A program made the translations under genes and the position numbers. From positions 85,654,721-85,718,720 of the forward strand of contig OX235263.1 of assembly GCA_944472135.2 (NCBI GenBank): DNA of 64,000 bases, in the 5' to 3' direction. The notes beneath the pieces were generated by a model. It ran no database searches and was not told the DNA's origin. It was given only the letters and a program-made list of their open reading frames with translations. Positions 1 to 11,085 of the stretch are shown in pieces. Every line of letters begins with the position of its first letter. Positions within the stretch are counted from its first letter, which is position 1. Source of the DNA: Trichobilharzia regenti (Eukaryota > Platyhelminthes > Trematoda > Strigeidida > Schistosomatidae).

Positions 1-377
1 TTCAATTTGCGTCAAAATTCTACTAGTCGTTCAGGATCACTCTTTTATCTTTGATTGCCCAGCACCGAACACCTCCCTGAATGGGTTGTAGACTCTGGTC
101 CCCCATCTGTAAATGAGGTTACAAAGGCTGTCTCCAGTTTGCAACGAGGTAAAACAGCAGAACCTGACAGAATGATTTCAAATGTGTTTAAGAACACTGT
201 TGATAAATTGCTGTCTGGATTAACTAAGGTATTAGACAAGGTCTGAAAATCAGAAATAGTCCCGTTAAACTGGTGTAGGGGCATTGATTGTCTCGGCATA
301 CAAGAAGGGAAACAAGTCTTCCTGTGATAACCATAAAGGGATTAGCTTGATCATAATCATACGTGGATTAAGTAACG
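1..377 (+). repeat. Direct repeat copy 1 (SR2-like RTE fragment)
   Basis: This segment recurs at 1927-2303 with one difference noticed by eye (TTG versus CTG near 212). It encodes part of the RT N-terminal region of the SR2-like RTE family (GPPSVNEVTKA, compare GPPSVSEVTKA in the fuller copy near 7140). Similarity ends at the shared GGATTAAGTAACGT; after it copy 1 runs into unrelated AT-rich DNA while copy 2 continues as RTE. The left edge lies outside the window. Confidence 0.8.
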
Positions 378-700
378 TAAGTAACTATCCATATTATTAT
401 TACATAACTTCTTTTAACAACTGTTTGTGACAGCCCATCACCTTTGTTACTATCCTAGTTTCATTTACACCTAATTTTCTTGACTTGTATTACCAACCTT
501 CACCTGTTTAGTTAAAATAAACTTAACCAATTGTAATTTTGTTTGAAAAAATTAATGTACACATACATACAAAATAACACATATATTTGTGATTGTACAG
601 CTAAGAAAATGAATTCGCCGAAAAGAGACTCTTCGCTGATCTACGTGTTTTGTTTTCATTAATGCTTTCGGTTCGTTTAAATAGAACTGTTCTCCGGAAC
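378..700. other. AT-rich spacer, no gene seen
   Basis: No coding or repeat similarity to the rest of the window was recognised. It separates the first direct repeat copy from a second RTE fragment. Confidence 0.5.
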
Positions 701-1866
701 AGTCTGTTAGAGGGTTGTTCTTGGAAGGTTTGTCAACATCTTGAAAGCCCTATACAGAAACACCTCAGGTAGAGTGAGGGCATTCAATCAGCTGTCATCA
801 CTGTTCCCAAGCAACAATGGAGTTAGACAGAGTTTCCCAATCTCCCCATTTTTTTTCTCTTTAACTTTGCCATCGATGACACTGTTAAGTCAGCTCTGAA
901 GGACGTACGTGAAGGTGGTGTAGATCTGCTCCCTGGAGAAAGATTTTTCGATCTCGAGTATGCAGACGATATCGTCTTACTGTGTGATAGCATGCAGGCT
1001 GCCCAAATCGCACTTAATCAGTGTCTGTAAGTATGGTATGTACTTTGCGCCGTCTAAGTGCAACGTACTGTTACAAGATTGGCAGAAGCCTGTACCTGCA
1101 CTCACTCTTGGGGGTGAGCCGCCTGAAGTTGTTGATAAGTTTGTGTATCTGGGTAGTTGTGTGAGTGCTGGTGGAAGTGTGACGGATGGGACTTCCAGCC
1201 GTATCATGAAGGCTAAGGTGGCATACGTCAACTTGAGCCACCTGTGGCTGTCAAAGTCGGGGTTTATAATGCTTCCGTGAGCGCTGTCTTGCTCTAGGCC
1301 TGTGAAATCTTGCCCCTCCGAGCTGAGGAAGTGCAGCTAGTCTGCGTATTCGACCATCGCGGTCTCCGTAGAATTGCTTACGTCTGATGATATCATGGTG
1401 TGAGTAATTTTGAGGTCATAGTGGGTGTTTAGACAAAGTAGACATTACCATTCATTGAGTGTCGTCGTCTGGAAACACCGGCTCCGGTTGCTAGGGCATG
1501 CGCTAAGAGTGTCATCCAAGAGGCTGCCACGTTGGACTGTGTTGGCTGGCCCTGGGACTTGATGGAAAATACAGATTAGTGGTCGGCCTAAAACGTGGCA
1601 TCGTGGGATGAGGGATACTTATGTTATGTTAGCATCAGTTGGTGAGTCACGACTTCGTGGCCGAGGTCCCAGAGATAGCTCGAATCATTACCGGATATGG
1701 CCGAGAATCGCAATCAATAGCGAATGTGTTACAATTTTATTTTTTCTCCCCATTCTGACAATACATAGACTATTCCTTATAAGTTGTTTTATTAATGTTT
1801 GATGCATCTTCTTCCTGGAGCCATATATTTTACCAGGTTCTGCATCTTAAATAAATAATAAATAAA
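701..1866 (+). mobile_element. SR2-like RTE 3' fragment, decayed
   Basis: A 5'-truncated, frameshifted reverse transcriptase relic. The catalytic box reads LEYADDIVLL near 953-982, followed by the thumb-like FAPSKCNVLLQDW and FVYLGSCVSAGGS, which parallel the fuller copy at 7860-8100. The 3' end carries a short AT-rich untranslated tail finishing in TAAATAAATAATAAATAAA. Several stops and frameshifts rule out function. RTE elements insert by target-primed reverse transcription. Confidence 0.8.
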
Positions 1867-1926
1867 AGTCGTGAATGTAATCTGAATACTAGCCTAGTTT
1901 ATTAGCTTATATCACACTATGAAGTA

Positions 1927-2303
1927 TTCAATTTGCGTCAAAATTCTACTAGTCGTTCAGGATCACTCTTTTATCTTTGATTGCCCAGCACCGAACACCT
2001 CCCTGAATGGGTTGTAGACTCTGGTCCCCCATCTGTAAATGAGGTTACAAAGGCTGTCTCCAGTTTGCAACGAGGTAAAACAGCAGAACCTGACAGAATG
2101 ATTTCAAATGTGTTTAAGAACACTGTTGATAAACTGCTGTCTGGATTAACTAAGGTATTAGACAAGGTCTGAAAATCAGAAATAGTCCCGTTAAACTGGT
2201 GTAGGGGCATTGATTGTCTCGGCATACAAGAAGGGAAACAAGTCTTCCTGTGATAACCATAAAGGGATTAGCTTGATCATAATCATACGTGGATTAAGTA
2301 ACG
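1927..2303 (+). repeat. Direct repeat copy 2 (SR2-like RTE fragment)
   Basis: Near-identical to 1-377. This copy continues without a break into further RT sequence at 2304-3310, so it appears to be the original location, with copy 1 the duplicate. Confidence 0.8.
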
Positions 2304-3440
2304 TTCGGGAGAAATAGGTGGGCTTTAGAACACGAAGAGGGTGTATTAATCATATATTCACTCTTCGATAGATTCTGGAACATAGGGATACTTACCAGCA
2401 TCCAAAAGTTGTCATAAGTTTCGATCTGAAGGCGGAATTCGACTCCGTCGAAAGAGAGGTACTATGACAATGTTTAACTGTGAAGAATGTCGAGGAAGTA
2501 CATCGCACTACTTAAGTCACTCTACGAACTCACAAAGTCAGGTAAGGGTTTGTGTAAACTTGTTATCCGAAGTGATGACAACCAGTGGTGTCAGTAAGGG
2601 ATACCCACTGTCTCGTTTGTGTTCAATTTCATCAAAGATGTACCAGTGGAATCGATCCTAAGCGACTTTAGCACCTCATAGATTGACTTATTGACTTAGA
2701 ATATGAGGACGATATAGTCCTTCTAGGTGAAGACGCTGATAAAATGTTGCGTCTTCTGTAAACCTTGAGTAGAAATCTTAAAAGATTCACTTCTGTCAAA
2801 TGTTAGATGCTGCTGCTACAGGACTGGACATCATTGACTGCTGGCTTACAAATAGAGAGGAGTAAGTGGCAGAGCATGCTAACTACTTCACTTATTTAGG
2901 GAGTTACGTCAGTCTCAGCGAGCTGACCGCTGACGAAATCCCACCACTGATACAAAAAGCTTGTGTGGTATTTGCCAACATGAATCATCTTTGACGGAGG
3001 TGTGATATACGGATATTGACCAAAGGACAAATGTACTGCAAACCAGCTAGTTCTATCCATCCACCTTTATGTTTGTGAGACATGGCCACTGAAAGTGGAT
3101 GGCACGAGTAGTCTAGCTGTTTTTGATCACGTGTTTGAGTTCTATTTGCCGCCGCATGTGGTATAATAGTGTGAGTAATATTGAAGTTAAGCGTGGAGTG
3201 TTAGGATATGTGTTGTACATGCCTAAAGATCGTCTTCCTCAACGAAAAATGTTACCGTCATAAGATCAGTTCCGAAAATAGCTAGTGGTGGTCAAACCAA
3301 AACATGACTTCATCAGTCAATGAAATAAATCCACAACAGTTAGTTTAAGCCAGCCAGCCATCCAGTCATGCAGGGAGGTATAGGCTGTCTGGCTATTTGG
3401 GGTCCTCGAGATGGTAAAAATCAATAAAGGCTGGAGACAA
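2304..3440 (+). mobile_element. SR2-like RTE fragment, RT to C-terminus, decayed
   Basis: It continues the RT of the direct repeat: a fingers/palm remnant (SFDLKAEFDSVERE near 2420), then VTTSGVSKG, a damaged active site reading YEDDIVLL (near 2701) instead of YADD, and C-terminal remnants near 2900-3300. Many frameshifts. It ends just before a SINE at 3449. Confidence 0.75.
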
Positions 3441-3448
3441 TTGATGAT

Positions 3449-3660
3449 GTGCGTCGGTGACACAGTGGTTAGGACTCTCGCCGACCATGCACATGGTCCG
3501 AGGTTCGGTCCCCTGCCAACGCACACCTGATATCTATGGTCGCCCTGCAAAACTTAGGCTACCGATATCCATGCTGAAAATTCCTTACTTGTACCGAAAA
3601 TACAGTGTGGAATCAAGCTGTGATCAAAAATATAAAAAAATTAAAAAAAAAAACTTAAAA
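3449..3660 (+). mobile_element. tRNA-derived SINE with CR1-like tail (type I)
   Basis: The head is tRNA-like: GGTGACACAGTGGTTAGG resembles the A box and GAGGTTCGGTCCCC the B box of RNA polymerase III promoters. The body then reads GATATCTATGG and GCTGAAAATTCC, and ends TGTGGAATCAAGCTGT before an A-rich stretch. The last ~45 bases match the 3' end of the CR1-like LINE at 52485-52545. A near-identical SINE lies at 14682-14869. It is not a working tRNA gene: it is extended and part of a dispersed repeat. Confidence 0.75.
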
Positions 3661-4193
3661 TCGACCTCAATGGTTGGCGCAGATACATTCACTCTTTGAG
3701 ATTTATCATATCCAAATTAATTCTCTTCTTCTTACATATTATTATTCCTTTTCTCTCACCCACAATTCTGCTCATTATTATTATTAAATAATGGGATGGA
3801 GTGAGGTGTGGCAACTGGAAGTGCTACCTCACATCTGTGCAAAAGTTCAATGTTGAAACCAGTCAGTCACTATGACCACTACAATGTAAACGTTCCATCT
3901 CTTATAAGAATGGCATTCATACAATTTTCTGCAAGTTCTCACTGTTTATTATGTAGCCTTTGTTAATCGAACATTTATGACCACCTTAAATGAGGTGACC
4001 GGTGCGTGCTGATAAAGAATCACAAACCAGGACGAAATAGTTCTCCAGTATTCCCTGGCTTTTCGATAGTTCTCTAACTGAAATATAATCAATCTATGAT
4101 CACACTTAAAAGTAATAAGTTCATTAAATTTGATCATAATTTACGCCAGGGAAAATTCATGTCAAAAAAACAAAGATTCTTATTCCAATTAAA

Positions 4194-4199
4194 TTTATT
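4194..4199 (-). promoter_or_regulatory. Candidate polyadenylation signal AATAAA
   Basis: AATAAA on the minus strand, about 95 nt downstream of the TAA that could end the host-gene exon at 4292-4390. The spacing suits a short 3' untranslated region. Confidence 0.35.
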
Positions 4200-4291
4200 C
4201 AGTGCGATAACAGTTCCTGCTACAGCGAAAAAGTTAACACACACACACAAGAAAAAAATCAGATTAAGAAAACTTCTGCTTGTTTGCTGAC

Positions 4292-4390
4292 TTACTCATA
4301 ACTATTCGGACCAACAGATTCTTTAATATCCTTCAATATATCACTAATATATTCTGGGACATGATTCCTATAGTCATCGTCGGATAAATC
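4292..4390 (-). CDS. Host gene of unknown function, probable last exon
   Basis: On the minus strand an AG acceptor (after a TTA-repeat tract) leads into an open segment that begins DLSDDDYRNHVPEY and ends SVGPNSYE followed by TAA. The reading is acidic and has protein-like codon use, unlike the surrounding DNA. It is phase 0 at its start, which joins the phase-0 end of the exon at 4488-4562. The same bases also form a possible donor (GA then GTAAGTC), so it could instead be an internal exon ending at 4296. An AATAAA lies ~95 nt downstream. The protein family was not recognised. Confidence 0.55.
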   Translation of the reverse strand, partial: DLSDDDYRNHVPEYISDILKDIKESVGPNSYE

Positions 4391-4391
4391 C

Positions 4392-4438
<47 letters not shown>
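4391..4438. repeat. (TAA)n microsatellite
   Basis: About sixteen uninterrupted TAA/AAT units. It lies directly at the 3' splice site of the minus-strand exon 4292-4390, where read on that strand it supplies a T-rich tract ending in TTATTAG. Confidence 0.95.
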
Positions 4439-4440
<2 letters not shown>

Positions 4441-4487
4441 GTATTTATGAGATTATGTGATGAATTAGTAATAAGATAATAACTTAC

Positions 4488-4562
4488 GCGGAGAGCTACA
4501 AGTAGTGTAACAAGTTTCTCTACAAGAGGCAATAACCTTTCCATATCGTTAGGTCTAGGCTT
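4488..4562 (-). CDS. Host gene of unknown function, internal exon
   Basis: A 75-nt minus-strand segment bounded by TTTTAG and GTAAGTTAT, both good splice signals. It translates as 25 codons beginning KPRPNDMERLLPLVEKL and ending VALR, leucine-rich and probably helical. Phase 0 at both ends lets it join the exons at 13068-13172 and 4292-4390 in one frame. No motif identifies the protein. Confidence 0.6.
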
Positions 4563-4569
4563 CTAAAAT

Positions 4570-5130
4570 TAAAAGAATTATAAATAATGATTGATGATTA
4601 TTTTACAATTAGAAATTATGAACACAAAAACACCCGCCACCCCAAAAAAGAAGCAGTAAGAAGACTTTCAAGTGCAATTGATAGAAGTATTTATTAGGTA
4701 AATTATCTGCATAATCATATAGTCGTCCCTAATTATATACTGACAGTATTGATGATTCGATCATCCAATCAACTACACAGAAGGTACACTTTATTTGCAC
4801 GATTCGATTTCAATGAATCTATGAAAATTGATTTTGGAAGTTAGATTGTAGTATTTGGTGCATTAAAATCTAGTGAAGGTACGTACTATTTGTGCAGAAA
4901 ACCAGGAGAAGATATGATCAGTTGAAATGCAGAGATTCTCACTCCGGTTTCTCTTATCTCAGAGGAGAAGTAAGAACTCCCCTTCAGTTTCCATTACATG
5001 CCCCATGTTCCTAAAAACTGCTTTTTCGTGCTCAATTCATTTCGAAGGATTTTAAAGATTTCCATTATCTTACTAATCGTCGTGATTTGGAACTATTAGC
5101 ATATTGATTAGATCATTATTAAAATATCCT
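4570..5130. other. Intron-like AT-rich stretch
   Basis: No coding segment or repeat was recognised. It lies between minus-strand exons and so is probably intronic. Confidence 0.4.
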
Positions 5131-5719
5131 TTGGGGCCCGACCGAAAGCTGCTACCTTGACGTGGTGGTCGGGCTTGAACACCGCAATGACCTAATCAAG
5201 CTATACTGGCTGAGACTTATGTCTCTTGAGGTCCTACCATGCCAGGCAGGTTGTTTGGATAGCGGTTAAACAAAAAGCAGCTACCCATCCAACACTATGA
5301 TACAAACAAATTCACAAAATTTCATGCCGGATCGGCCGTGGCCCGGATTAACAACGACCGCGCTTCCTGCTGCCGTGTCACAGGGCAGGAGTGATAAATG
5401 TGCTACTGAGACACACCAAACAAAAAGAAGAAACAAAAACAGGCCGCGTGTGACCGGCCTCAAGCAGTTGTCCCCTGGGCTCTGCGGTCACGCAACCAAC
5501 TTCCACGGTGTGGGCAGCCGGGAAGTAACAATCGCCCTCACAATCCGAAATGCACACAAAACCTCTCTAATCCTCACTCATCTTTGTCTTCATCTTCATC
5601 TCTATCATCTTGCCTTCCTTCCACTGATGCAACTCCTCTACTTGATAACTCTTCACTCTGTGTCCACTAAAAACGACGAAAGCCAAAAAACCACCACCGA
5701 TAGTCTCCTAAAGCCACGC

Positions 5720-6639
5720 CACCAATTTCATATAGGAGCATTTAATGTTAGGACACTTTGCCAAATAGGACAACAAGCATCACTAGCTAAGACCCTGGCA
5801 TCCGAGCCATTGATGTATGTTGTGTTTCAGAAACACGCATACAAGACCCAAGTGTGGTTATTCACCTAACCCCACCTGGCCAACAGGATGAATCTTCAAA
5901 ATTCACCTTGAGGGTGTCAGGAGATGCCACAGCTAGTTCACGAGGATTAGCTGGCGTAGGGATAGCTTTGAGTACTAGGGCAGAAAAGACATTGCTTGAC
6001 TGGATCCCGGTAGATAGCCGAATGTGTGCTGTCCGTCTGAACGGATCAGTAAGAAGGAGAAAGGACTGCACTACTCGCCGATGCCTTTTCGTAATCTCCG
6101 CCTACGCCCCCACTGACTGCAGTTCGGATGAAACGAAGGATGAGTTCTACCAAAAGCTGTCTAGTTTGGTGCGAAAGGCTAAACGCTCAGATATAGTCGT
6201 TCTAGCTGGTGACTTTAATGCTCAAGTAGGGAAATTGTGTCAATCTGAGAAGGATGTCGGTGGCACCTATGGAGTTCCGTGCCAGCGAACCGACAACGGT
6301 GACCGTCTCCTACAGTTCTGTTCAGATAATCATTTGTTTCTTGTAAGCACTAACTTTAAACACAAGGAGAGACACTGTTTAACCTGGCGACCCCCATCAT
6401 CAAACCAACGCTGGACACAAATAGACCACATAGCAATAAGCTATCGTTGGCGTGGGTCGGTAGGAGATTGTCGCTCCTTCTGGAACACGTGTGTAGATAC
6501 CGATCACGCACTGGTCCGGGCTCGTGTGTGCTTACGACTGAACGGACGTAGGAAACAGCTGGCGGTAAAACCATCACGTCCCCAGCTCGATCAGGAAACT
6601 AAATCCCTATTTGAGGAAGAACTAGCTAAACACATCTGA
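5720..6639 (+). pseudogene. RTE apurinic-type endonuclease domain
   Basis: The domain that nicks target DNA in RTE retrotransposition. It begins HIGAFNVRTLCQIGQQ near 5730. A frameshift near 5815 separates this from the catalytic-Glu motif CCVSETRIQD. From 5854 the frame stays open through VLAGDFNAQVG (Asp/Asn metal-site residues), then RWTQIDHIAIS and DTDHALVRARV, the conserved C-terminal Asp-His pair. The open segment stops at 6639, with the linker continuing in another frame. Confidence 0.8.
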
Positions 6640-8645
6640 GTTCGACAGCTGTGCTCACCCTGAAGAAGCCTGGAAGAATATTCAGTCAGCCATAGATACA
6701 GCTGTAAAAGCTGTGAATAAGGCAAATCCAAAGGTGAGTAAAAACCACTGGATTTCGACTGCCTCATCCGAACTGATAGATGCTAGAAGACTTATTCCGG
6801 CGAGCTCCGAATTCAATGAGGAGCGAAAGCTGCACAAAAGGAAACTTACTAAAAGTCTCCGCAAGGACCGTGAACAGTGGTGGTGACAAAGGCGAAAGAG
6901 ATGGAAAAAGCATCGGCGATAGGCAACACTAGGCAACTCTTTAGACTCATCAGGGAAACGGGTGGGAGAAGGCAAATCATAAGTGAGACTATTTCTGAGA
7001 AAAATGGCTCCTTAATTAGCTCTCAGGATAGACGCCTTGAACGCTGGAAAGAACACTTTGAGGACAATTTAACTTGCCTACAGCCACACTGAACCTCCCC
7101 GACATCCAGCACACACCCGAATGGGATATAGACACTGGTCCGCCGTCTGTAAGTGAGGTCACAAAAGCTATCAGTAATTTGAAACGAGGCAAAGCGGCAG
7201 GACCCGACGGAATTATTCCGGAGGTGTTTAAATATGGGGGTGACATACTAGTTTGTAGATTAACTGAGGTACTAGGCAAAGTCTGGGAATCAGAGACAGT
7301 CCATCAGACTGGGGTAAGTCACTTATTATACCGATATTCAAGAAGGGAAACAAGTCCTCGTGTGATAATCATAGGGGGATCAGCCTAACGAACATAGTCT
7401 CTAAAATCCTAGGCTCAGTAATCATGCATAGACTAAGCAGAACTCGGGAGGAACAGACAAGGGAAAATCAAGCAGGCTTTAGACCAGGTAGAGGGTGCAT
7501 AGATCATATCTTCACTCTTCGACAGATTCTAGAACATAGACACACTTTTCGGCGTCCAACAATTGTCATATTTCTTGACTTGAAGGCGGCCTTCGACTCC
7601 GTGGATCGAAAGGTACTATGGCAATGTCTGACTGTGAAGGGAGTGCCAAGAAAGTACATTGCACTAATCAAGGCACTCTATTCAAACTCACGTAGTCGTG
7701 TAAGGGGGAATTGTCATCTGAATTGGTAACAACCAGTGGTGTCCGACAGGGATGTCCACTTTCCCCATTTCTGTTTAACTTCATCATAGATATGCTAATG
7801 GAAGTATCCTTAACTGAACGTAACGACTTAGGAATCGACTTGTTACCAGGGAATAGTCTTATGGACTTAGAATATGCAGATGACATAGTCCTGTTAGGGG
7901 AGGATGCTGACAAAATGCAGAGTCTTCTGAACACCTTGAGCAGCAATCTTCGTATGTTTGGCATGCGATTCGCCCCTGTAAAATGTAAGATGCTGCTACA
8001 GGACTGGACACGTCAACTCCTAACTTAGTGATAGGGAGTGAAGTGATAGAACATGTTGACCACTTCACCTATTTGGGAAGTTGTATTAGCACCAACGGAC
8101 TGATTGGCGATGAAATCTCAGCACGGATCCGAAAAGCTCGAGCTGCTTTCGCTGACTTACACCATCTCTGGCGTAGGCGTGACATCCGGTTATCAACCAA
8201 GGGACGTGTGTACTGCTCATCAGTTCGCTCCGTCCTTCTCTATGGCTCTGAAACATGGCCAATACGCGTTGAAGACATGAAAAGGTTGACTGCTTTCGAT
8301 CATAGATGTCTGCGATCTCTGTCTCACGTTAGGTGGTTTAATCAGGTAAGTAATGTTGACGTTAGGCGTAGAGTGTTGGGCAAAGAGGGAAAATCAATCG
8401 ACGAGGCTATAAAGTTACATAGACTGAGATGGCTAGGTCACGTGCTGCGCATGCCTAACCATCGCCTCCCCCGACGGGCATTACTAGCTGATATAGGTGC
8501 AGGTTGGAAAAGAGCCAGTGGTGGCCAAACAAAAACATGGCATCAATCCATGAAATCCTTGACAGTTAAACTGAGTCAGGTAGGGAGATGCAGACTCCGG
8601 GTTGGGGCCCTCGGGACTCTAGGAATCAATGGCTGGAGACAATAG
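6640..8645 (+). pseudogene. RTE reverse transcriptase, frameshifted
   Basis: The polymerase of the SR2-like element, spread over several overlapping open segments. Visible motifs in order are the GKAAGPDGI box (about 7190-7215), QAGFRPGRGCIDHIFTLRQI (7470), FLDLKAAFDSVDRKVLW (7570), TTSGVRQGCPLSPFLFNF (7730), the active site EYADDIVLLGED (7868-7903) and HFTYLGSCIS (8060), ending in the conserved C-terminal [12 protein letters not shown] (8430). Breaks are small indels near 7080, 7310, 7390, 7705 and 8020. Catalytic residues are intact but the frame is not. Confidence 0.85.
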
Positions 8646-8715
8646 GTGACATGGCTCAAAATCGTTGTCAATGGCGAGTATGTTTTCTATGTGAATACAG
8701 AGATTTATAACAACA

Positions 8716-9335
8716 TCCATTTTCTTTCCTCTTAACTAGACAGTCAAGCAAAGTCTAACTGTGCTTTCCAAGTAAACTGAATATGCTGGAAGACTGATTG
8801 TTTAGTCTCTCCAAGAATCGACAGTGTAGGTCTTGTTTTAGTACAACGAAAGTATAATCAACATATTTTACGTGTCACTATGTTTCAGATATTATTATGA
8901 AATGTATTCATGAAAACATCATCGACCACTGGGGAAACTGGAGAATCCATAGCTACACCATTTGTCTATCTCTATATAAATTTCCTTCAAATGTTAAATA
9001 ATTAGCTTTACGGTTTTAATCATCTCATATTGAAGAACGATGATTAGTTAGTTAACTGTATACACGCTGAGATTTTGTAAACTCTGGTTTAATATTATTA
9101 CTTTGTGGTAACTATATATTAGCAGTATTAAGTGGCTAGATGTCAATAAAAATAACAATATCATTTTATTTTTCATTCTTTGGGAGTTATCAGAACTTTT
9201 ATTATCATAATAATGATTACAAATGAATGAGATGATTATCCCAATAATTCCTTATAAAACCATTCATACCATAAAATAAGTCTGAGTAATCGATGTTGAT
9301 CTCTAAAATAAACAAGTTAGAGGTTTTGTTACTGC
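8716..9335. other. No gene seen
   Basis: AT-rich DNA between two RTE insertions, presumably intron of the minus-strand gene. Nothing recognisable was found. Confidence 0.4.
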
Positions 9336-9345
9336 TAAACGTCAA

Positions 9346-10798
9346 AGGAAAGGTGCCTACTGACTGAAGGAAAGGTTACCTCGTGAAACTACCAAAGAAG
9401 GGAGACTTACGCCTCACTCTGCAAGAACTGGCGAGGAATCATGCTCCTGTCGACGCCAAGTAAAATTCTGAGTCGCATCATCCCGGAGAGAATAAAGGAT
9501 GCACTGGATACAGAACAAGCTGGATATTCAGGAAAGACAAATCATGTTCTGACCAAATTGCAACTCTACTCATCATCATCGAACAAAGCATGAAATGGCA
9601 ATCTAACCTCTATCTCAACTTTATAGACTTTGAGAAGGCCTTCGACAGACAGCGTTGACCGCGAAGTAATTTGGAAACTACTCGAGTACTACGGCGTACC
9701 CCAAATATTCATTAGCCTTATTCAACAGCAGTACGACAACGGCACATGTCAAGTGATCCACAACGGAAAACTCAGAGAGGCGTTTGGAGTAAACACAGGA
9801 GTCAGACAAGGATGCTTACTATCACCAATGATATTCCTAATTGTGGTGGACTGGATTATGCGTCGAACAGTGGGAGACGAGAAGGCAGGGATATCCTGGA
9901 CCGATGTGAAGAACCTAGAAGACCTGGATTTCGCGCGCGGATGATTTATGTTTGATGTCACACAAAATCGAAGGCTTACAAGCGAAAACCGACAAACTGG
10001 TCGAAGAAGCAGTCGGCGAAGACAGGACTTCAGGTGAACATAGACAAGACGGAGGTTATGAAAATAACCAACCAACAACAACAACATCCAGCGCCAATCA
10101 CCATCAACGGGAGGGATTTGAAAGAGGTTACTTCATTCACTTATCTAGGGAGCATTGTCTCAACTACAGGAAGTCGGAACAGACCAGGATGTCAAATCGA
10201 GCGAGAATCGGGAAGGCGGGTGAGAAACACATTCATCAACCTGAAACTAATCTGGAAATCTTCGTCACTCAGCATCAACAACTAAATTCGGTAGGATTTT
10301 CAATACAAACGACGTCAAATCAGTCAGCTCTACTAAACCGATCAGAAACTTGGCGGGTGGGTCACAAAGAATATTTCCAACAGCCTGTTGCAGACCTTTA
10401 TCAACAGTTGTCTTCCCTCTATACTGAAGATTAGATGGCCGGGCCGGAAAGGATCACAAACAAGAAACTATGGGAAGAAACAAAACAAGAACCAGTCGCC
10501 AACCAACAAATATGCAGGAGAAGGTGGAGATGGATTGGACACTCGCTGAGAAGGCCGCCGCTGTTTGACATCACGCGCGCGTCAGGCCATTGGTCGAGTG
10601 GAACCCGAAAGGGAAGCAGCGAGTGGGACGTCTGTGCAAGGGTGACATGGAGGAGATCGTTTGAAGAGGAGTTGAAACAGTACGGACTAACATGGATGCA
10701 GGTGGAAAGTACAGCAGAAGACAGGAGCAAGTGGAGACGTGCAGTTGAAGCCCTATGTTCCACTAGGAACCCATGGGAATAACAATAAATAATAATAA
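9346..10798 (+). mobile_element. 5'-truncated RTE, second family (RTE-2), with target duplication
   Basis: The insertion is flanked by a 10-bp direct repeat TAAACGTCAA at 9336-9345 and 10799-10808, a typical target-site duplication. It starts within the RT (YLVKLPKKGDLR equivalent) and ends in an AT-rich TAA-type tail after GCCCTATGTTCCACTAGG. The sequence is about as well preserved as the copy at 58730 except for many 4-bp insertions. The family differs from the SR2-like one and resembles the SR3/Perere-3 type of RTE; that name is inference. Confidence 0.85.
9360..10782 (+). pseudogene. RTE-2 reverse transcriptase broken by 4-bp insertions
   Basis: Motifs NFIDFEKAFD (near 9620), VIWKLLEYYGVP (9670), NTGVRQGCLLSPMIFLIV (9790) and FTYLGSIVSTTG (10135) identify the RT. 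The active-site region that should read DFADD is interrupted by a 4-bp insertion (TTCGCGCGCGGATGAT, near 9929), giving a stop. Similar 4-bp insertions break the frame near 9413, 9647, 10010 and at several sites from 10200 to 10640. The C-terminal RRWRWIGHSLRR is still readable. Confidence 0.8.
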
Positions 10799-10843
10799 TA
10801 AACGTCAAGTCTAAGTAGTATAAGAAGAAAGTGGTAACATACC

Positions 10844-11085
10844 AGGCGTCGGTGGCACAGCGGTAGAATGCTCGTCAACCACACCTCATGTGGTTCGGGA
10901 TTCGATCCCCGGCCAACGCATTCTTTAACCTCGCTAAGCCAGTAATAAGACTGGTAAAGAGGGTAGGTTGGGCATGAAGCTAGCAACCTCTTCGCGTAAA
11001 AATAAACATTACTGCTACCAAAATTTCATGCCTCTAGCTTGAAGCTCTTTGTTCCACTGGAAAAGTAAAAGAATAAAACAATAAA
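10844..11085 (+). mobile_element. tRNA-derived SINE with RTE-2 tail (type II)
   Basis: The head GGTGGCACAGCGGTAGAATG (A-box-like) and GGGATTCGATCCCC (B box) matches the type I SINE head. The body CCTCGCTAAGCC through GGTAAAGAGGGTAGGTTGGG is shared with the copy at 53982-54218. The tail AGCTTGAAGCTCTTTGTTCC matches the 3' end of RTE-2 (TTGAAGCCCTATGTTCC at 10746 and 60805), then becomes A-rich. Confidence 0.7.

Larger units (their letters stand above)
5133..8715 (+). mobile_element. Nearly full-length SR2-like RTE non-LTR retrotransposon
   Basis: This is the most complete copy of the first RTE family here. A ~590-bp 5' leader (GCTACCTTGACGTGGTGG near 5152, shared with 11785) is followed by an AP-endonuclease domain and a reverse transcriptase in the usual RTE order. 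The 3' end near 8700 lacks the AT-rich tail seen at 1866, so it may be clipped. Frameshifts break the ORF at several places. It lies in an intron of the minus-strand host gene, in the opposite orientation. Confidence 0.85.

Noticed and set aside
3449..3530. True tRNA gene
   Set aside because: The A and B boxes are present but the acceptor stem is poor, and the same sequence recurs with LINE tails, so it is a SINE head. The same applies to 10844, 14682 and 53982.
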